Source: Shimia sp047124445 | Lineage (GTDB): Bacteria; Pseudomonadota; Alphaproteobacteria; Rhodobacterales; Rhodobacteraceae | Direction: 5' to 3' | DNA length: 64,000 bases | Assembly: GCF_047124445.1 (NCBI RefSeq) | Contig: NZ_CP138921.1 | Coordinates: forward strand, 1,612,001 to 1,676,000 | Shown here: positions 42,879-52,529 of the stretch, piece after piece | Layout: every line of letters starts with the position of its first letter | How positions within the stretch are numbered: position 1 is the first letter of the stretch | Position numbers and translations under genes: made by a program | Notes under the pieces: generated by a model | The model's input: only the letters and a program-made list of their open reading frames with translations | The model's database searches: none | What the model was told of the DNA's origin: nothing

Positions 42879-44243
42879 ATGAAAATCATTTGGGCTGAAC
42901 AGGCACTGACCGCCGAAGGATGGGCTAAAGATGTCCGCTTGGAAATTGGCACGGATGGACGGATCGCGGACATACAGACCAATCAACGCCCTGACGGCCA
43001 TAAGGTGGGCACGCTCTTGCCAGCCCCGGCCAACAGCCACAGCCACGCCTTTCAGCGGGCCATGGCAGGCCTGACTGAAAGCCGCGGGACCAATGTCACC
43101 GACAGTTTCTGGACCTGGCGCCAATTGATGTTCCGATTTTTGGACGCCCTCACCCCGGACCAGGTGGAGGCAATCGCCGCCTTGGTGCAAATGGAAATGC
43201 TGGAGGCAGGCTTTGCCACCAATGTAGAATTTCACTACCTGCACCACCAACCCGGCGGCATGCCTTACGACAATTTGGGAGAAATGGCCGAACGCATCGC
43301 TGCAGCCGCAGAGATCAGTGGGATCGGCCTGACCCTATTGCCGGTGCATTACCAGTTTGGCGGTTGCGACCAACGTCCTCTGGGCCCAGGCCAAATTCGT
43401 TTTGGCAATGATGCCGAGCAGTTTGCACGCCTTGTGGGAGAAGCCCGCGAAGCACTCGAAACCTTGCCTGCGGATTCTGTTCTGGGGGTTGCCCCCCACT
43501 CGCTGCGCGCTGTTGGACAAAACGTTTTGCGCGGGGCTGCGGACTTGGTGCCAGACGGCCCGGTGCACTTGCACCTCGCCGAGCAACTCCCTGAAGTTGA
43601 GGAAGTTTTGGCCAACTGGCACGCTCGACCTGTTGAATGGGCACTGGAAAATCTGCCAATAGATAGCCGCTGGTGCCTGATCCATCTGACTCAAATGCTT
43701 CCGCACGAAACCGAAGCCCTTGCCAAGACTGGCGCAGTCGCGGGGCTCTGCCCTCTGACCGAAGCTTCCTTGGGTGACGGCATCTTTGACGCCGTGCGCT
43801 GGATGGACGCTGATGGCCGCATCTCGATCGGCTCAGACAGCAATATCCGTATTTCGCTGGCCGAAGAGTTGCGTCAACTCGACACCAGCCAACGCCTACG
43901 GGACCACAGCCGCGCCGCGCTGGCCACAACCGAGCATTCTACCGGCCGCCGCCTGTTAGACGCCATCTCCGCCGGCGGCGGGCAGGCCGCCGGGCGGGGT
44001 TCCGGCAGGCTGGAGGTTGGCGCCTGGGCCGACTTGCTGGCCTTGGACACAAGCCATTTCGACCTTGCGGAGCTACAAGGCGACACTCAACTCGACAGCT
44101 TTGTTTTTGCTGGCGACAACACTATGATCGCGGATGTCTGGTCTGCTGGGCGCCACATGGTTCAACAGGGTCGCCACATCCATCGTGACGAGATTACAAA
44201 GGCTTACCGCAAAGCAGTCAAGCCGCTGCGTGACGGCCTTTGA
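42879..44243 (+). CDS. hutF: Formimidoylglutamate deiminase
   Basis: 454 residues, amidohydrolase family. PANSHSHAFQRAMAG holds the first metal His pair; also GLTLLPVHYQFGGCD, VGVAPHSLRAV-like LGVAPHSLRAVGQNVL, VHLHLAEQLPEVEE and ISIGSDSNIRISLAEELRQLD. It deiminates N-formimino-glutamate to N-formyl-glutamate, defining the five-step pathway completed by hutG. Confidence 0.95.
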   Translation: MKIIWAEQALTAEGWAKDVRLEIGTDGRIADIQTNQRPDGHKVGTLLPAPANSHSHAFQRAMAGLTESRGTNVTDSFWTWRQLMFRFLDALTPDQVEAIAALVQMEMLEAGFATNVEFHYLHHQPGGMPYDNLGEMAERIAAAAEISGIGLTLLPVHYQFGGCDQRPLGPGQIRFGNDAEQFARLVGEAREALETLPADSVLGVAPHSLRAVGQNVLRGAADLVPDGPVHLHLAEQLPEVEEVLANWHARPVEWALENLPIDSRWCLIHLTQMLPHETEALAKTGAVAGLCPLTEASLGDGIFDAVRWMDADGRISIGSDSNIRISLAEELRQLDTSQRLRDHSRAALATTEHSTGRRLLDAISAGGGQAAGRGSGRLEVGAWADLLALDTSHFDLAELQGDTQLDSFVFAGDNTMIADVWSAGRHMVQQGRHIHRDEITKAYRKAVKPLRDGL

Positions 44244-44245
44244 CG

Positions 44246-44935
44246 TCAATACCGTGTTGTCATGCGATACCCGCGATGGAACACCAAACGCACATAGGTG
44301 ATCGCGCGGGTCTCAAACCAGGTTGAGCGCTCCGCCAGAAACAGCGGATCCCCCTCGGCACAGCCCAAGTGTTTTGCCATCTCCGCTTCCGCTGTCAAAG
44401 CAGAAAAGCTGATCTCCGCATCGGAGTACGGCACCTCGGAAATCAGCCATTCGTTGGGTCCAATGGTGCCAAAATCCGCCCCTGCCGCCTGTGGCAATGC
44501 CGCCAGATTGATCCAGCGGTCTTCAAACTGATAGGGGTTGCTGTCACCATAATGCATACACGTCAAGTGCAGCACCTCTCCGCCAGCGTCCAAGCCCAAC
44601 CGTGCCCGAAGCCAATCTGGCGTTTTTACAATGTCGCGTTTGACCAAGGCGTAACGATACATCGCACCGCGCCCCTCAATCTCCTTACGCACGATAGGAA
44701 TGTTGAACCGCGCCTGCCGCACTGGCGAGGCCAAAACACGGGTCCCGGCTTTTCGCTTGCGCTCCACCAGGCCCTCTTCCGCCAATTCCCGCATCGCCCG
44801 ATTGACCGTAGCCCGCGCACAGTCAAACTCTGCAGCCAGATCCACCTCATTGGGCAACAGATCGCCGGCACTCCAGACGCCTTTGACAATCCGGCGCCGG
44901 ATCTCTTCTTTCACATCCCGAAAAGCGGTTTTCAT
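44246..44935 (-). CDS. hutC: HutC-type GntR/UTRA transcriptional repressor
   Basis: 229 residues: N-terminal GntR winged helix (KEEIRRRIVKGVWSAGDLLPNEVDLAAEFDCARATVNRAMRELAEEGLVERKRKAGTRV) and C-terminal UTRA effector domain (GGEVLHLTCMHYGDSNPYQFEDRWINLAALP). HutC repressors respond to urocanate. It is convergent with hutF, three bases apart, and reads leftward on its own promoter. Confidence 0.92.
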   Translation of the reverse strand: MKTAFRDVKEEIRRRIVKGVWSAGDLLPNEVDLAAEFDCARATVNRAMRELAEEGLVERKRKAGTRVLASPVRQARFNIPIVRKEIEGRGAMYRYALVKRDIVKTPDWLRARLGLDAGGEVLHLTCMHYGDSNPYQFEDRWINLAALPQAAGADFGTIGPNEWLISEVPYSDAEISFSALTAEAEMAKHLGCAEGDPLFLAERSTWFETRAITYVRLVFHRGYRMTTRY

Positions 44936-45049
44936 GCAGGCGCATCCTCATGGCATGGGATGCCCACTTTAATCTGTGCTTGAAAAGAATAAACCCGATT
45001 TATTCCTTCGCCATACGACCGCCCCGGAACTTGAACGCCTGACAGGCCC

Positions 45050-45847
45050 CTACGATCGCCACCCCAACATGCGCCGTTCAATGAAGCTGATGACTGCGCT
45101 GACCACCACGCCGAGCAACGACAGGATCACCACTCCGGCAAACAAGCGCTCCAGATCGTAAAGCGAGCCGGCTTCCAGGATGTAGGCGCCGATGCCATAT
45201 TGCGCGCCGAGCATTTCGGCGGCGACCAGCAGGATAATCGCAATCGACAGGCTGATGCGCAGGCCTGACAGGATGCCGGGCAAAGCGCCGGGCAAAATGA
45301 TCTTGCGCACAATCGACCACCACGACAGGCCAAAACTCTGCCCCATGCGGATCAGCGTGCGGTCCACGTTGTCGACCGCGCCATAGGTGGCCACGACTGT
45401 TGGGGTGAAGGTGCCAAAGGCGATGAGCGCGTATTTGGAGCCTTCGCCAATGCCAAACCAGATGACAAACAGCGGCAGCAGCGCGATTTTCGGGATCGGG
45501 AAAATGGCCGCGATCACCGGCACAAGACCGGAGCGGATGTAGGAAAACAGCCCGATCAAGACGCCAACCGAGATGCCAATGCTGACCCCGAGAGTGGCGC
45601 CCACGGCGAGACGGGCCAAAGATGGGCCGAGGTGCTGAAACAGCAATCCGCTGGAATAGAGCTGGCGGAAGGTTTCCAAAACGTCGGACGGCTTAGGCAG
45701 GGTCAGTGCAGAGATCCAGCCTGCGCGGGTGCCCCATTCTGCCACCAGAATGAGGACAACAAACACCATCACACCAATCCAGGCCTGTGGTTTGGGGGCA
45801 AATCCGCCGCCGCGGAACGCAACTGTGCGTTTGGAGGTGTCAGACAT
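45050..45847 (-). CDS. ABC transporter permease (SsuC/TauC-type)
   Basis: 265 residues from ATG 45847 (MSDTSKRTV), overlapping the ATPase stop by eight bases. About six membrane helices and the EAA-type loop (YGAVDNVDRTLIRMGQSFGLSWWSIVRKIILPGALPGILSGLRISLSIA). The NitT/TauT family imports sulfonates, nitrate, thiamine precursors and other small compounds; the substrate here is unknown. Confidence 0.88.
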   Translation of the reverse strand: MSDTSKRTVAFRGGGFAPKPQAWIGVMVFVVLILVAEWGTRAGWISALTLPKPSDVLETFRQLYSSGLLFQHLGPSLARLAVGATLGVSIGISVGVLIGLFSYIRSGLVPVIAAIFPIPKIALLPLFVIWFGIGEGSKYALIAFGTFTPTVVATYGAVDNVDRTLIRMGQSFGLSWWSIVRKIILPGALPGILSGLRISLSIAIILLVAAEMLGAQYGIGAYILEAGSLYDLERLFAGVVILSLLGVVVSAVISFIERRMLGWRS

Positions 45848-46607
45848 GCAGAAGCTCCTCGTCTGCCGCACGGGCTTCGTCACGCATCAGATTCCATAGC
45901 CGTTTTTGATAAGCGTCCAGATCGGCATCGCCAAAGGCGCGCTCGGACAAGGGCTTGTCGATCTCGACGATCTCCCGGATTTGTCCCGGGCGACGGGACA
46001 GGACAACCACCTTGTGTCCCAGACGCACGGCTTCGGCCAGATTGTGGGTGACATAGACCGCCGTAAACGGTTGGCGCGACCAGAGGTTCACCAGATCATC
46101 CATCAGCAGTTCCCGTGTCTGGCTATCTAGTGCGGACAAAGGCTCATCCATCAACATCACCGCCGGCTTCACAGCCAAGGCGCGGGCAATGGCGACCCGT
46201 TGTTTCATGCCGCCAGACAGTTGTTTGGGCAGAGCTTTGGCAAAATCGGTCAACTTGGTACGGGCAAGCACATCGTCAATGATCTCACGCGCCGCTGCGC
46301 CGCGAATGCCGTGATCTTCCAGCACAAGCGAGATGTTGCCCTTGACGGTGCGCCACGGCAGCAGGGCAAAATCCTGAAAAATATAGGTCAGCGGGTTGAG
46401 GCAGTCTTTGGGCGCATCGCCAACTTGGAGCACCTGGCCGCGCTGCGGGCGTTCCAACCCGCCAATGAACCGCAGCAGCGTAGATTTCCCGCATCCCGAC
46501 GGGCCAACTATACAGATGATCTGTTGGTTAGGGATGTCGAGAGTGATGTCACGCATCACCTCAAAATCATCGTAGGAATGGCCAATGCCCTCAAGCCTGA
46601 TGTCCAT
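45840..46607 (-). CDS. ABC transporter ATP-binding protein (SsuB/TauB-type)
   Basis: 255 residues from ATG 46607 (GAGG upstream). Walker A GPSGCGKSTLL, Q-loop IFQDFALLPWRTV, signature LSGGMKQRVAIARAL, Walker B VMLMDEPLSALD and switch His VTHNLAEAVRLG. The QDFALLPWRTV segment is typical of the NitT/TauT branch. Confidence 0.92.
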   Translation of the reverse strand: MDIRLEGIGHSYDDFEVMRDITLDIPNQQIICIVGPSGCGKSTLLRFIGGLERPQRGQVLQVGDAPKDCLNPLTYIFQDFALLPWRTVKGNISLVLEDHGIRGAAAREIIDDVLARTKLTDFAKALPKQLSGGMKQRVAIARALAVKPAVMLMDEPLSALDSQTRELLMDDLVNLWSRQPFTAVYVTHNLAEAVRLGHKVVVLSRRPGQIREIVEIDKPLSERAFGDADLDAYQKRLWNLMRDEARAADEELLHV

Positions 46608-46665
46608 TGTCTGCCTCAAATAGTCTGCGGCGGGGCAGTTTGGACCGCCCCACCATAGAGCGGTT

Positions 46666-47679
46666 TTAGCCGCCGATGGTTTTCACGTAGGAGCTGTCCA
46701 CGAGGGTGTCGAGCGTGATGTCTTTGCCCACCAGACCCTCTGATTGGAACCAGCTCAGCTGATCCTGAACGGAAGCCAGGTTCAATGCCGCGCCGGAGCT
46801 GATGCGCATGGTGCCATTGATGATGGAGCCTGCGGCCTTGGCGCGTTCGCGGTCCGTGTAGACATACTTGTGGATCAGATCGACCATTTCGTCCTGATCG
46901 GCGGTGCCATCGATCATCGCAGCCGCATAGTCATCCACACCTTTGGAGAAACCGGCGAGGAAACTCTCGGTCTGGCCGCGCTCATTGGCGGCGTTGTTGG
47001 CGGAGGTGAAGACCGTAGTGACCTGGTAGTCCGGAATGTAGTCCGCAACGTTGCCAACGATGTGCCAGGCACCCGCTTTGGCAAGCGGCTTAGCGATATG
47101 GGGTACAATCGACCAACCATCGACTTGGCCGGATTTCATCGCACCGATGATCGCGCCGACTTTTTGCAGCGGCGTGTAGCTCAGCTCGATGCCTTCGGCA
47201 GCGGCCATCTTGGCGCCCATGTAGTGGAAGGACGAGCCGGCCTGGGTGATGGCGTATTTCTTGCCGTTCAGATCTTTCAGACTTTGGATGCCAGCCTGAT
47301 AAGACGCGTCGGAGATCAGGTATTTCTGACCATCAATGCCCGCTTCTTCCTGTAGCGCGCCGCCAATAACCTTGATCGCACCTTTGTCTGCGAGGCTGAT
47401 GAGGCCGCCGGAAATTGCGGTCACGGCGTAATCGATGTCTCCGCTAGCAATCGCCACGGCCATAGGCTGCGCCGCCTGGAAGAACTCAAACTCCACGTCC
47501 AGCCCTGCCTCGGCAAAATAGCCGCGCTCAAAGGCCACGAAGTTGCCGGAGTGGGATGTAAAGCGCAGCGCGCCCACTTTGATTTTCTTGTTCATGGCCA
47601 GAGCTGGCGCGGCCAGGCCGCTGGCTGCCACGGTGCCGCCCATCAGGGCCAATGCCTTACGGCGCGAAAGTTTGATCAC
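46666..47679 (-). CDS. NMT1/TauA-like periplasmic binding protein with Tat signal
   Basis: 337 residues from GTG 47679 (VIKLSRRKALALMGG), chosen because GGGAGG lies six bases upstream and the twin-arginine motif SRRKALAL then falls at the N-terminus; a longer frame runs upstream without a ribosome site. Mature part: KIKVGALRFTSHSGNFVAFERGYFAEAGLDVEFEFFQAAQPMAVAIASGDIDYAV, the NMT1/TauA type. A Tat signal implies folding or cofactor loading before export. Substrate not identifiable. Confidence 0.85.
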   Translation of the reverse strand: MIKLSRRKALALMGGTVAASGLAAPALAMNKKIKVGALRFTSHSGNFVAFERGYFAEAGLDVEFEFFQAAQPMAVAIASGDIDYAVTAISGGLISLADKGAIKVIGGALQEEAGIDGQKYLISDASYQAGIQSLKDLNGKKYAITQAGSSFHYMGAKMAAAEGIELSYTPLQKVGAIIGAMKSGQVDGWSIVPHIAKPLAKAGAWHIVGNVADYIPDYQVTTVFTSANNAANERGQTESFLAGFSKGVDDYAAAMIDGTADQDEMVDLIHKYVYTDRERAKAAGSIINGTMRISSGAALNLASVQDQLSWFQSEGLVGKDITLDTLVDSSYVKTIGG

Positions 47680-47701
47680 GATATCCTCCCAATGATCTGT
47701 G

Positions 47702-48373
47702 CTAAATGTCCGGATGTAATTCCGATTTGATGTCGTCTTCCAAAGCCGCAAGCGCAGCGTTGCTGTCGCGGGCCAGAACCGCATCCACAAGCGTCTGTTG
47801 CCGCGCACAGCGGCCGTCAAAATCGAGCCGGCGTTCGCGCAACAACGCCAGACGGAAACGTCGGCTTTGGTTGTAAAGCTTGCGTTGCAGATCGATCAGG
47901 CGCGGACTGCCGCAGGCGTCAATCAGGGCATAGGAAAACGCACGGCAGGCTTCGTCCCACTCCATGGCGGTCAAGTCATCGGTGGTCTCGGCAACTCGCG
48001 TTTCGGCTTTGCGCAGCGCGTGATGTGCGGCGATCACACGGCCTTCCCAGGCCACGTCGCCGTGTTCCAAAGCCAGCCCCAGAGCCAGTTTCTCGATCTC
48101 CGTACGCACCATCAAAATGTCGCGCACATCATCTTCTGTGGCAGAGGCCACGCGGAACCCACGTTGCGAGGTGGCCTCCACCAAGCCCTCCGCCGTGAGC
48201 AGCCGCAGCGTCTCGCGCATCGAATGGTTAGACCCGCCATAACGCGCCCGCAGGCTTTGCAGTTTCAGCTTTTGATCCGGCAACAAAGCCCCAAAGGAAA
48301 TGTCACGGCGCAACGCAGCCGCAAGCATTGCGATGACAGTGTCGTCTTCCTTGGTGTCGCGCCGGAGGATCAT
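47702..48373 (-). CDS. GntR/FCD-family regulator of the adjacent ABC importer
   Basis: 223 residues from ATG 48373; a TTG four codons earlier overlaps the operator. Winged helix (DQKLKLQSLRARYGGSNHSMRETLRLLTAEGLVEATSQRGFRVA) and FCD domain (ILMVRTEIEKLALGLALEHG, ACRAFSYALIDACGS). It is the first gene of the leftward unit, 22 bases before the binding-protein gene, so it probably controls its own operon in response to the imported compound. Confidence 0.88.
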   Translation of the reverse strand: MILRRDTKEDDTVIAMLAAALRRDISFGALLPDQKLKLQSLRARYGGSNHSMRETLRLLTAEGLVEATSQRGFRVASATEDDVRDILMVRTEIEKLALGLALEHGDVAWEGRVIAAHHALRKAETRVAETTDDLTAMEWDEACRAFSYALIDACGSPRLIDLQRKLYNQSRRFRLALLRERRLDFDGRCARQQTLVDAVLARDSNAALAALEDDIKSELHPDI

Positions 48374-48378
48374 TGTGC

Positions 48379-48403
48379 TGTCCAAAACTCAAAATGTTGG
48401 ACA
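48379..48403. promoter_or_regulatory. Inverted repeat upstream of the GntR gene
   Basis: TGTCCAA (48379-48385) and TTGGACA (48397-48403) flank 11 AT-rich bases directly before the regulator's start codon; probable autoregulatory site. Confidence 0.5.
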
Positions 48404-48742
48404 TTTTTGAAAACACTGAACGCTTTGAGTCAAGAGGTTTGTTATGCAACACCTAAGAGCTCAGCGTTAAAACGCACCTGCCATCAAGCATCAAACCGCC
48501 CAGTTCAGGCTCCCTCGCTACGTCACCAAGCACGCCCGCTTTTCCTCCAATCGACCCGCAGACATCGCCCCCGACACAAAGCAGCGGCGCATTTCGACCA
48601 TGCGCAATTGCGCTCAGACATGCACGCTGGAGCCTTGTCGGTTTCCACGACCTCATCCAAGGCGACCATCCGAGACAACGGGCAAAGCTACCTCTCCGGT
48701 CTGCATTCTGCGGAAGTGCAATCCACCGCAAAAGCTTTCAAA
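48404..48742. other. Gene-free region between the GntR promoter and hmuV
   Basis: About 340 bases. Apart from the outer part of the GntR promoter I see no gene with a coding signature, no tRNA and no clear terminator for hmuV. Confidence 0.5.
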
Positions 48743-49516
48743 TCAGGAAACGCGCGCCAATTGAGGCAACGTGAAGAACCCCGACACCGGAGCTTCATTG
48801 ACTTTCAGATCACATCCATAGGCATCCGCAAGACGCTCCGCTGTCAGCGCTTTTGAAACGCAGTCCTGAACAACCAAAGCGCCATCGACAATCAAGGCCA
48901 CCTGATCCGCGAACATCGCAGTCAAGTTGAGATCATGCATCACAACCACAACACCGCCCCCCTGATCGGCAAAGTCCCGGGCCGTCTGCATCACGCGCAA
49001 TTGCTGCCCAATATCGAGGCTGGACACAGGCTCATCCAGAAACAACCAGCGCGGCACCCCATCCTCAACCGGCTGCCAAACCTGACACAATACGCGCGCC
49101 AACTGGACCCGCTGCTGCTCACCGCCTGACAGAGACTGGTAATACTGCCCTTCAAATCCCGCCATCCCGACCTTTTGCAAGGCGCGCACCGCAATGTGTG
49201 GCTCCGTTTGCCTTTGCAACCCAAGCCGCACAATCTCAAGCACGGTGAACGGGAACGCCAAAGGTGTGGCCTGTGCCAGAACCGCCCGGTGTTGCGCCAA
49301 GTCTGCGGTCCGCATGGATTGGATATCCTGCCCGTTCAAACTCACACGGCCGCTGTAGGACACATCCCCGGACACCGCTGACAGCAGCGTGGACTTACCG
49401 GCCCCTGAAGGCCCAACAATGGCCGTCACCGCGCCTGGCTGCGCCTCAAACGTCACGTCCCGCAGCAGAGCTTTCTTTCCAACGTGAACCCCGATGTTTT
49501 GGGCAATCAACGCCAT
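48743..49516 (-). CDS. hmuV: Haem ABC transporter ATP-binding protein
   Basis: 257 residues; Walker A GPSGAGKSTLLSAVSG, Q-loop AQATPLAFPFTVLEIVRLG, signature LSGGEQQRVQLARVLCQVW and Walker B WLFLDEPVSSLD. The FLDEPVSSLD and RVLCQVWQP wording is typical of HmuV. Last gene of the leftward hmuS-T-U-V operon; supplies energy for haem import through HmuU. Confidence 0.93.
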   Translation of the reverse strand: MALIAQNIGVHVGKKALLRDVTFEAQPGAVTAIVGPSGAGKSTLLSAVSGDVSYSGRVSLNGQDIQSMRTADLAQHRAVLAQATPLAFPFTVLEIVRLGLQRQTEPHIAVRALQKVGMAGFEGQYYQSLSGGEQQRVQLARVLCQVWQPVEDGVPRWLFLDEPVSSLDIGQQLRVMQTARDFADQGGGVVVVMHDLNLTAMFADQVALIVDGALVVQDCVSKALTAERLADAYGCDLKVNEAPVSGFFTLPQLARVS

Positions 49517-49527
49517 CGCCTACAGCC

Positions 49528-50595
49528 TCACAGGTCGACCACGCCCTGTTGGCGCAGCAATATCCACAGAAAGAACGGCCCGCCAATGATGGCCGTGATA
49601 ATGCCAATAGGCAGCTCCGCCGGTGCAATAACCACCCGCGCCACAACATCCGCCGCCACAAGCACACAGGCCCCCAAAAGCGCGGAATTCACCAAGAGAT
49701 GCTTGTGATCCGGCCCGGACACAAGCCGCAGCACATGGGGCACCACGATGCCCACAAAACCAATGCCTCCGCTGATCGCCACAGACACGCCGGTCGCGGC
49801 GGCCACACATAGGATGGTCAACCGTTTGACCAATTGGACGGGCACCCCCATGTGACGTGCGGCAGCCTCACCCAGCGCCATGGCGTTCAGGCCTTTTGCC
49901 AAGAATTGAGCCGTCCCCAAAGCGAGCAAAACAACCGGCGCAGCTATCGCAAGCTTGCTCCAGTTGGCACCGGAAAGAGATCCCATATTCCAGAAAGTGA
50001 AATCCCGCATCTGCGCATCATCCGCGATGTAAATAAGCACGCCAGTGAACGCCATGGTCAGGGCTGACAACGCGATCCCCGCCAACAGCATGGTGGCAAC
50101 CGACGTGCGCCCGTGACGCGTGGCGATGCCATACAACAAAAGGGTCGCGCCCCATGCCCCTGCAAAAGCAAACATCGGCAGGAGAGCGGCTCCAAGAAGG
50201 CTTGCAAATGGCAAGGCGGCCCCAAGCACAATAGCGCAGACCGCCCCAAAACTCGCACCAGCACTCACACCGATGATGCCCGGGTCCGCCAGCGGATTGC
50301 GAAAAAGCCCCTGCAGCAGCGCACCAGATGCGGCCAAAGCAGCACCAACCACAAGTCCGGTCAACAATCGCGGCAACCGAATATGCAGCAGGACAATTTC
50401 ATCACGAAGCGTTAGATCTTCCCCTTGCGCCCATGCCAATAGGCCGGACCAAAGAGAGGTGTCAGCAGCCCCGACAGCCAGCCCGGCAATCGACACGCAC
50501 ATCAGCAGCGCGCATAACGCTGCCGTGATTTTACGTGCCGCCGAGGTGCGATCCCCATTGTGGCGCGGCGCACAATCTGTTGTCGCAGCAACCAT
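49528..50595 (-). CDS. hmuU: Haem ABC transporter permease (FecCD family)
   Basis: 355 residues, about ten membrane helices, with RLPRLLTGLVVGAALAASGALLQGLFRNPLADPGIIGVSAGASFGAV, the signature of FecCD permeases, and GGIGFVGIVVPHVLRL. It sits between hmuT and hmuV and forms the inner-membrane haem channel. Confidence 0.93.
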   Translation of the reverse strand: MVAATTDCAPRHNGDRTSAARKITAALCALLMCVSIAGLAVGAADTSLWSGLLAWAQGEDLTLRDEIVLLHIRLPRLLTGLVVGAALAASGALLQGLFRNPLADPGIIGVSAGASFGAVCAIVLGAALPFASLLGAALLPMFAFAGAWGATLLLYGIATRHGRTSVATMLLAGIALSALTMAFTGVLIYIADDAQMRDFTFWNMGSLSGANWSKLAIAAPVVLLALGTAQFLAKGLNAMALGEAAARHMGVPVQLVKRLTILCVAAATGVSVAISGGIGFVGIVVPHVLRLVSGPDHKHLLVNSALLGACVLVAADVVARVVIAPAELPIGIITAIIGGPFFLWILLRQQGVVDL

Positions 50596-50598
50596 GGA

Positions 50599-51477
50599 TC
50601 AACTGCCCGCAGCGGCCAAACCAGCGGCCAGCTCGGACACCGCTTGCCCGGTCCGCACGGAGAAACCAAGAAGCAACATCCCGTCCATTTGCAACACGGC
50701 CTGCGCCCGTCCGGCAGGTGTTGCTGCAATGGCGGGATGCGCCAACACATCCGCAGCGGTCACAGCGCCGGGCCGGTGCGATTGCATCATCAAAATCACG
50801 TCCGGCGCGGCGGTCAACACCGCCTCGTCAGACACCAGCTTATACCCATCAAAGCCTGCAATCGCGTTCTGTGCGCCAGACAACGTCAAGATGCCCTGCG
50901 CCGCGGTATTCCCTCCCGCAGCCATGATCCGACCACCTTGCATCGACAGAACAAACAGCACTTTCTGATCGCGTAAACCGGCGAGCTGCGTGGCCTCCTC
51001 GACATCAGCCGTCACCTGAGCCGCCAAGTCTTCACCAGCATCCGCAACACCCAGCGCATCCGCAACGGCACGAATTTTGCTTTGAACGGCAGGAAGGTCA
51101 AACCCCATCGGAATGGTCACAATCGGCAACCCGGTATTGGCCAGCACATCAAAGGTTTCCGGCGGACCTGCCCCCTCTTCTGCCAGGATCATGTCCGGCG
51201 CAACCGACAGCAGACCTTCCGGCGACAGTCGGCGCACATAGCCCACGTCCGGAAGCTGGCGCGCCTCCGCTGGGAAATTTGAGGTTGTATCCCGCGCAAC
51301 CAGCCGATGCTCTTGGCCCAGCGCATACACAATCTCCGTCACAGATCCCCCAACAGACACAATTCGGGAAGGCACGGTCTCCGCAACAGCCCCCCTTGCG
51401 AGCACAACCATAAAGAGCGCCAGCAGTGCGACGCCCATGCTCGCTTGCAACTTGCTCAATGGAGACAGTTTGGTCAT
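50599..51477 (-). CDS. hmuT: Periplasmic haem-binding protein
   Basis: 292 residues with an N-terminal signal (cut near AVAE). Cobalamin/haem type III binding fold: RIVSVGGSVTEIVYALGQEHRLVARDTTSNFPAEARQLPDVGYVRRLSPEGLLSVAPDMILAEEGAGPP. The Tyr in DVGYVRRLSPEG is at the position of the haem-coordinating Tyr of HmuT/ShuT. Start overlaps hmuS by four bases. Confidence 0.93.
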   Translation of the reverse strand: MTKLSPLSKLQASMGVALLALFMVVLARGAVAETVPSRIVSVGGSVTEIVYALGQEHRLVARDTTSNFPAEARQLPDVGYVRRLSPEGLLSVAPDMILAEEGAGPPETFDVLANTGLPIVTIPMGFDLPAVQSKIRAVADALGVADAGEDLAAQVTADVEEATQLAGLRDQKVLFVLSMQGGRIMAAGGNTAAQGILTLSGAQNAIAGFDGYKLVSDEAVLTAAPDVILMMQSHRPGAVTAADVLAHPAIAATPAGRAQAVLQMDGMLLLGFSVRTGQAVSELAAGLAAAGS

Positions 51478-52529
51478 GCCACAGCCTCCTCTTTCAGGCT
51501 TGGCAAAGCCGCCACCAGATCATTCCATTTTGCGGCGGCTTCAGGCTCAGCCAAAACACCAAAGACCTGCAAAATCAGACCGCCCTCGGCGTCAAACGCC
51601 TCCACAGAAACAGCGTCTCCACGGCGGGTGGCTTTGGTCGCCTGCCAGACTTCGGCGATATGATCATTGCGCAGGTGCAGATTGAACCGCGGGTCCAACA
51701 CGTTGATCCAAGGCCCCATCGGCTTCACTGTCTCAATTGGCCCGGTGTGAATTTCGATACACCCGCGATTGCCAACAAACACCATGATTGGCAGCGCCAA
51801 ATCGCGGGCCTTTTCAAGCAAGACTGAAACGGCGGATGTCTGCAAAGGACGCACATATGGCGCGCCGGCCACACGGTAGGCCCCCAGCCGATTCATCTTG
51901 AGCTTTTTTACCATCTGCAGGAACTGGTGCGTGTCGGTGATCTTGTCCCATTCGTCACGCAGCCGCTCTGCTTTTGCAGGATCACCAACCGCGGCTTCTG
52001 TCTTCTGCCGGGGAAGGATAGGAAGATCGCCGGACTGCTCCGGAAGCCTCAACTCCGCGACCACGCTTGTCCACTCCGAATGCACAGAGCTGTCCTTCAA
52101 GAACACCTTGTGCACCGCATCCCCTGCAGCATCAAACACCTGCAGCGAGCGACGCTTGCCGCCACCCTCCAAAGGCTTCACAACCGCAAAAGCGTACTTC
52201 CAATGCCCGGGGAACATGCGCAGGTCAATCTCGTCATTCACCACCAACGCCGCATGTGGACCACCACGGTAGTCGGCATAAACGCCGGTCTTTTCGATCA
52301 CACAGCTCTCGTTGCGAGTAAGCGCCATCACTTCGCCCAATCGCATGACGGCAGGCATAAGAGCGTCCATATCCGGAGTGACCCGCGTCACCCCCTGCCC
52401 CAAATGTGCGGCAAGCAGCTGCGCCTCGGAAATACCCAATTTATCTGCCAGTTCGCGTTCCCGCATTTTGGGATTGTCCAGACGGGCCTGCCGAATTTCC
52501 GTAACTGAAAGAGATGTTGATCGTACCAT
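51474..52529 (-). CDS. hmuS: Haem-degrading/trafficking protein HmuS/HemS
   Basis: 351 residues from ATG 52529, preceded by GGAGG; longer upstream frame has no ribosome site. Two tandem HemS/ChuX domains (about 1-175 and 180-351): RLGEVMALTRNESCVIEKTGVY, and FVGNRGCIEIHTGPIETVKPMGPWINVLDPRFNLHLR. Cytoplasmic protein that binds and breaks down imported haem. First gene of the leftward operon, divergent from the receptor gene. Confidence 0.93.
   Translation of the reverse strand: MVRSTSLSVTEIRQARLDNPKMRERELADKLGISEAQLLAAHLGQGVTRVTPDMDALMPAVMRLGEVMALTRNESCVIEKTGVYADYRGGPHAALVVNDEIDLRMFPGHWKYAFAVVKPLEGGGKRRSLQVFDAAGDAVHKVFLKDSSVHSEWTSVVAELRLPEQSGDLPILPRQKTEAAVGDPAKAERLRDEWDKITDTHQFLQMVKKLKMNRLGAYRVAGAPYVRPLQTSAVSVLLEKARDLALPIMVFVGNRGCIEIHTGPIETVKPMGPWINVLDPRFNLHLRNDHIAEVWQATKATRRGDAVSVEAFDAEGGLILQVFGVLAEPEAAAKWNDLVAALPSLKEEAVA

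Noticed and set aside
48453..48731. 92-aa open frame on the minus strand between gntR and hmuV
   Set aside because: No ribosome site, no recognisable domain, irregular composition.
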